Positions 7,453 to 10,318 of a stretch of DNA of 10,318 nucleotides are shown one piece after another. The notes beneath the pieces are model-generated. The model worked only from the letters and a program-made list of their open reading frames with translations, was not told where the DNA came from and ran no database searches. This DNA is from Nocardioidaceae bacterium. Its GTDB lineage: Bacteria > Actinomycetota > Actinomycetes > Propionibacteriales > Nocardioidaceae. The stretch is from positions 2,279,709 to 2,290,026 of the forward strand of contig CP059259.1 in assembly GCA_013693815.1 (NCBI GenBank), given 5' to 3'. The translations under genes were made by a program, and so were the position numbers. Numbering within the stretch: position 1 is the first letter of the stretch; each line of letters begins with the position of its first letter.

Positions 7453-9255
7453 TTACCAAGAACCTCCACCGCCTCCGCCGCCTCCTCCGCCGCCGCTGAA
7501 TCCGCCACCGCCACCTGAGGACGAGGAGGACTGGCTGGCCTGGTAGGCGCCGATCGAGGACTGCAGCGAGGACTCGAAGCTCTCGAAGCCTGTGGAAGTG
7601 CCCCAGAAGCCCGAGCTGACGCCCGGCCCGACGTACCAAACCGGTGTCGGTGGATCCTCTCCTGTGGCGACCTGGTACTTGCGCGCCCACTTGTCGGCGC
7701 ACCCGAAAGCAACCGCGAACGGGATGAACGCCGTGTAGAGCTCCTTGATCGCGCTGAAGTCGAAGCGATCCTCGGCCGAAGGGGTGGACAGCAACCGGTA
7801 GAACCCGCCGGCGCGGGACCACTGATCGCGACCGGCCGTGGTACGCCGGCTTCCGACACCTCCGCGAAGCAGCCCGATCCCGCCGACCGCGAAACCAGCA
7901 AACGGAATCGCCCACAAGGTGATCCCACCGGCCGGCCAGAACACCAAGATGCCGGTCATCACGATCGCGCCCAACACTGCCAGCTGGCCCAGCCGCTCGA
8001 AACCCGAGGAGGACACCAGTCCGGCCTGACTCGCCCAGCTCTTGGTGACGGTACTGATCTTGCCCTTGGCTTTGCTGAGGGTCTGCCCAGCAGAGATGGT
8101 GCCGTTGGCGTGGAACGCCGAACCGGCGGTCGTGATACCGAGTTCCTCCCCGATCGCTCGGGTCACCGGGTCGACCGCGCTCCAGTCACCTCCCTTTCCC
8201 TCGACCAGCCAGTCTTTGCCGCTGACTTGAGTGAGCTGGGTCAATCCCTGTTCGGCCTGGTAAAGAAGCGTGGCAGTCAACGCGGTGGCGGGAATCTGCT
8301 CGTGCATGACGAAATAGGTCTGTGTCGGCCCGAGTCCCGGTGGCGGCTCGTACATCACCGGGTAGCCGGGTGGTCTCTCCCGCGACCGAACCTCCCACAA
8401 GCGGCCCACCACCAGACCTGCGAGCCCGAGTAACCCGACGATGAGCGCCGCCGGCAGCGAGTGGCCGAGTATCCCGTCGTAGGTGGCGGTCCAGGGCAGC
8501 CGGAATTGGGCCGGCGGTAGCGTCTGGGTGGCACGGATCGTGACCGGTATGCGCGGTCCGAGCGCCCCGGTGCGAATCTGGATACTGTCGGTGCCGACTC
8601 CGCTGATCTGGCACTCACCGCGCGAATCCCAGCCGTAGGTGCACTTCACCTCGCCGGCATCGGTGGGCAGCGTGACCCGGGACTGCGTTGCACCCATCGA
8701 CATCTGCCATCCGCCGGCGACGACGTTCCAGTAGAAGACCGAGGATTCGGAGTCTCCAGCCCAACTGCTCGACTCGCCCTGGATCGCCCCGGCGCTGGTA
8801 GGGGCGAGCACCCCGTCGACTGTGTAGGAGATGACGTAGGTGTGCGCACCGGGAGCCAGCGTGCGGTTCGGATCGCCGATCTTCGCGACCCTGTAGCGCC
8901 GGCCGTTCTCCCAGGAGTACGCGACCGGCACCGGACCACCGTCGAGGCTTACCGAGATGTCCTTCGGGATCAGCCGCGCACGATTGTCACCCCAGGGCAC
9001 AGTGACGTCGAAGAACCGGAAGATGCCGTGCCGACAGCACGGGAAGTCGGCCTGGACGGTTTCGGTCGCTGTCAGCTTGCCGTCCTCGTCGACTCGGAAG
9101 TCACCCTGATAGCTGGTGATCGTGACCGGGTCGGGGCCGGTGGAGGACTGCACGGGAAAAACCCGGGCGATGACCGGCCAGCCGATGGCCAAAGCCGCGA
9201 CGAGTGCCGCGACCAGGGTCATCCAGGTAACGGAGACCGATGCCTTGCGCGCCAT
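7453..9255 (-). CDS. DUF2207 membrane protein with poly-glycine C-terminal tail
   Basis: 600 residues. An N-terminal membrane helix or signal anchor (about 10-34) is followed by a DUF2207-type extracellular beta domain (about 43-250, starting ITSYQGDFRVDEDGKL), with cysteines C73-C74, C205 and C215. Then come a membrane helix (about 268-287), a cytoplasmic region (about 288-422), a pair of helices (about 424-441 and 445-465), and the conserved YTAFIPFAVAFGCADKWARKY (about 507-527). The protein ends in a serine run and a glycine-rich tail (about 576-600) with eleven glycines in a row, then SW. Gly-rich tails are usual for DUF2207 and for TPM-domain partners of LemA. Function is unknown; an envelope role with LemA is inferred from gene order. 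The ATG at 9255 lies seven bases after TAGAGT, suggesting a leaderless start. hflX ends 35 bases upstream. Confidence 0.9.
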   Translation of the reverse strand: MARKASVSVTWMTLVAALVAALAIGWPVIARVFPVQSSTGPDPVTITSYQGDFRVDEDGKLTATETVQADFPCCRHGIFRFFDVTVPWGDNRARLIPKDISVSLDGGPVPVAYSWENGRRYRVAKIGDPNRTLAPGAHTYVISYTVDGVLAPTSAGAIQGESSSWAGDSESSVFYWNVVAGGWQMSMGATQSRVTLPTDAGEVKCTYGWDSRGECQISGVGTDSIQIRTGALGPRIPVTIRATQTLPPAQFRLPWTATYDGILGHSLPAALIVGLLGLAGLVVGRLWEVRSRERPPGYPVMYEPPPGLGPTQTYFVMHEQIPATALTATLLYQAEQGLTQLTQVSGKDWLVEGKGGDWSAVDPVTRAIGEELGITTAGSAFHANGTISAGQTLSKAKGKISTVTKSWASQAGLVSSSGFERLGQLAVLGAIVMTGILVFWPAGGITLWAIPFAGFAVGGIGLLRGGVGSRRTTAGRDQWSRAGGFYRLLSTPSAEDRFDFSAIKELYTAFIPFAVAFGCADKWARKYQVATGEDPPTPVWYVGPGVSSGFWGTSTGFESFESSLQSSIGAYQASQSSSSSGGGGGFSGGGGGGGGGGGSW

Positions 9256-9262
9256 GGTCGGG

Positions 9263-9268
9263 ACTCTA
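9263..9268 (-). promoter_or_regulatory. Candidate -10 element of the DUF2207 gene (TAGAGT)
   Basis: Reading leftward, TAGAGT is followed by seven bases and the ATG at 9255, the leaderless geometry also seen at the helicase. No ribosome binding site and no clear -35 are visible. It would give the DUF2207-lemA pair a promoter separate from hflX. Confidence 0.4.
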
Positions 9269-9290
9269 GCCGTTCCAGGCCCTTGAGGGC

Positions 9291-10318
9291 TCAGGACAGG
9301 GATGCTGCCAGGAAGGGCTGCAACTCTCCGGCGAGATTCTCGTTGACCCGGGCTTTGACCCGGGTGCCGTCGGCGGTGTGCTCCAACTCCTCGACCGCGC
9401 CGGCCAGGTGGATCCGGTTGACCAGGTCTCCCCGGTCGTACGGCAGTAGCACCTCGACCTCGACAGCGGGACGTGGGAGATCGGCCCAGATGCCCCGCAA
9501 TGCCTCCTCGATGCCTTCTCCAGTGCGTGCCGAAACGACGTAGGAGTGCGGTTCTCGCTGCCGCAGCCGAGCCAGCACCAAAGGATCGGCGACGTCTGCC
9601 TTGTTGATCAGGACCAGCTCGGGGACTTCGCTGGCACCGATCTCGGCGAACACCTCTCGCACTGCGACAAGCTGGCCCTCGGGATCGAGGTGGGAGCCGT
9701 CGACCACGTGCACGATGAGGTCGGCCTCGGCAACTTCCTCCAACGTCGACCGGAACGCCTCCACCAACTGGTGCGGCAGATGCCGCACGAACCCGACCGT
9801 GTCGGACAGCGTGAACACTCGGCCGTCGTCGGTCTGCGTGCGACGGGTGGTGGGGTCCAACGTGGCAAAGAGCGCGTCCTCGACGAGCATGCCGGCTCCG
9901 GTCAGCCGATTGAGGATCGAAGATTTGCCGGCGTTGGTGTAGCCGGCGATCACAACCGCGGGGATGGCGTTGCGACGACGCTCAGCGCGCTTGTTGTCCC
10001 GGGTGGTGCGCATGTGCTTGAGCTCAGCGCGCAACTTGGCGATCTTGCGATTGATCCGGCGGCGGTCGGTCTCGATCTTGGTCTCGCCCGGTCCACGGCC
10101 ACCGATGCCTGCACCTGCGGCGACCCGGCCGCCGGCCTGCCGGGAGAGGTTGCCACCCCATCCACGCAGCCGCTGCTTCATATAGTTCAGCTGGGCAAGT
10201 TCGACCTGGGCCTGGCCTTCTTTGGACTTGGCATGCTGGGCGAAGATGTCGAGGATCAGGGCGGTGCGGTCGACAACCTTGACCTTGACCCGGTCCTCCA
10301 GGTTACGAAGCTGACTGG
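9291..10318 (-). CDS. hflX: HflX, ribosome-associated GTPase (C-terminal 341 residues; start is beyond the right edge)
   Basis: The frame stays open from the window edge to the TGA at 9291-9293, so the Met at 10181 is internal. Visible parts: the HflX N-terminal region ([20 protein letters not shown], then [18 protein letters not shown]), the glycine-rich [16 protein letters not shown] signature, a coiled helical hairpin, and the GTPase domain: G1 GYTNAGKSS (9918-9944), G2 in TLDPTTRR, G3 DTVGF (from 9803), G4 NKAD (9594-9605) and G5 VSARTG. HflX binds the 50S subunit and, with GTP, splits stalled or heat-damaged 70S ribosomes. It is close in sequence to the mycobacterial protein. A 5-bp hairpin (9278-9291) follows the stop; it is weak. 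Proximity to lexA is a known actinobacterial arrangement, here widened by the DUF2207-lemA pair. Confidence 0.96.
   Translation of the reverse strand, partial: SQLRNLEDRVKVKVVDRTALILDIFAQHAKSKEGQAQVELAQLNYMKQRLRGWGGNLSRQAGGRVAAGAGIGGRGPGETKIETDRRRINRKIAKLRAELKHMRTTRDNKRAERRRNAIPAVVIAGYTNAGKSSILNRLTGAGMLVEDALFATLDPTTRRTQTDDGRVFTLSDTVGFVRHLPHQLVEAFRSTLEEVAEADLIVHVVDGSHLDPEGQLVAVREVFAEIGASEVPELVLINKADVADPLVLARLRQREPHSYVVSARTGEGIEEALRGIWADLPRPAVEVEVLLPYDRGDLVNRIHLAGAVEELEHTADGTRVKARVNENLAGELQPFLAASLS

Overview
The window is GC-rich, coding-dense DNA. It carries Gram-positive-type SOS boxes, TAnnnT -10 hexamers placed directly before start codons, and a lexA / LysM-membrane-protein divergent pair. 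Together these point to a high-GC actinomycete (Actinomycetota). The family cannot be fixed from sequence reading alone; something in or near the Propionibacteriales is a guess. There is no insertion sequence, integrase, CRISPR array, tRNA or rRNA that I can see. The gene neighbourhood (HflX, a DinG/XPD-type helicase, LexA, a LysM division-control protein and HrpA close together) matches a known chromosomal arrangement in actinobacteria, so this is core chromosome with a few accessory insertions.

Layout: two genes run leftward from the left edge, hrpA (partial, 1-1380) and a small LysM membrane protein of the Rv2719c/ChiZ/DivS type (1451-1861). A divergent control region (about 1862-2030) separates them from three rightward genes: lexA (start reassigned to 2031), a secreted HExxH metalloprotease of the MXAN_6640 type (2884-4587) and a four-cysteine Fe-S XPD/DinG-type DNA helicase (4658-6667). 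The helicase meets, tail to tail, a leftward set: a LemA protein (6810-7370), a DUF2207 membrane protein with a poly-glycine tail (7453-9255) and hflX (partial, 9291-10318).

The most striking structure is the lexA/LysM control region. It holds five LexA-type palindromes in about 106 bp (1894-1999), two of them exactly abutting. All five fit TCGAAC-RNNY-GTTCGA with one or two mismatches. They lie over or beside a good candidate promoter for each gene, and the last one overlaps the lexA -35 box. In function, LexA would shut off itself and the LysM division inhibitor until DNA damage triggers its self-cleavage. The neighbouring helicase is plausibly a repair enzyme but shows no full SOS box of its own.

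Several genes appear to be leaderless, with a TAnnnT hexamer 6 to 9 bases before the start codon (hrpA, lexA, helicase, DUF2207). HflX and HrpA, at the two ends, are both linked in the literature to rescue of stalled ribosomes. The metalloprotease and the LemA-DUF2207 pair look like passengers relative to the SOS/repair genes. Nothing in the window is a clearly new multi-gene system; the unusual points are the dense operator array, the palindrome at the helicase start, the apparent absence of nrdR between the LysM gene and hrpA, and the embedded protease.
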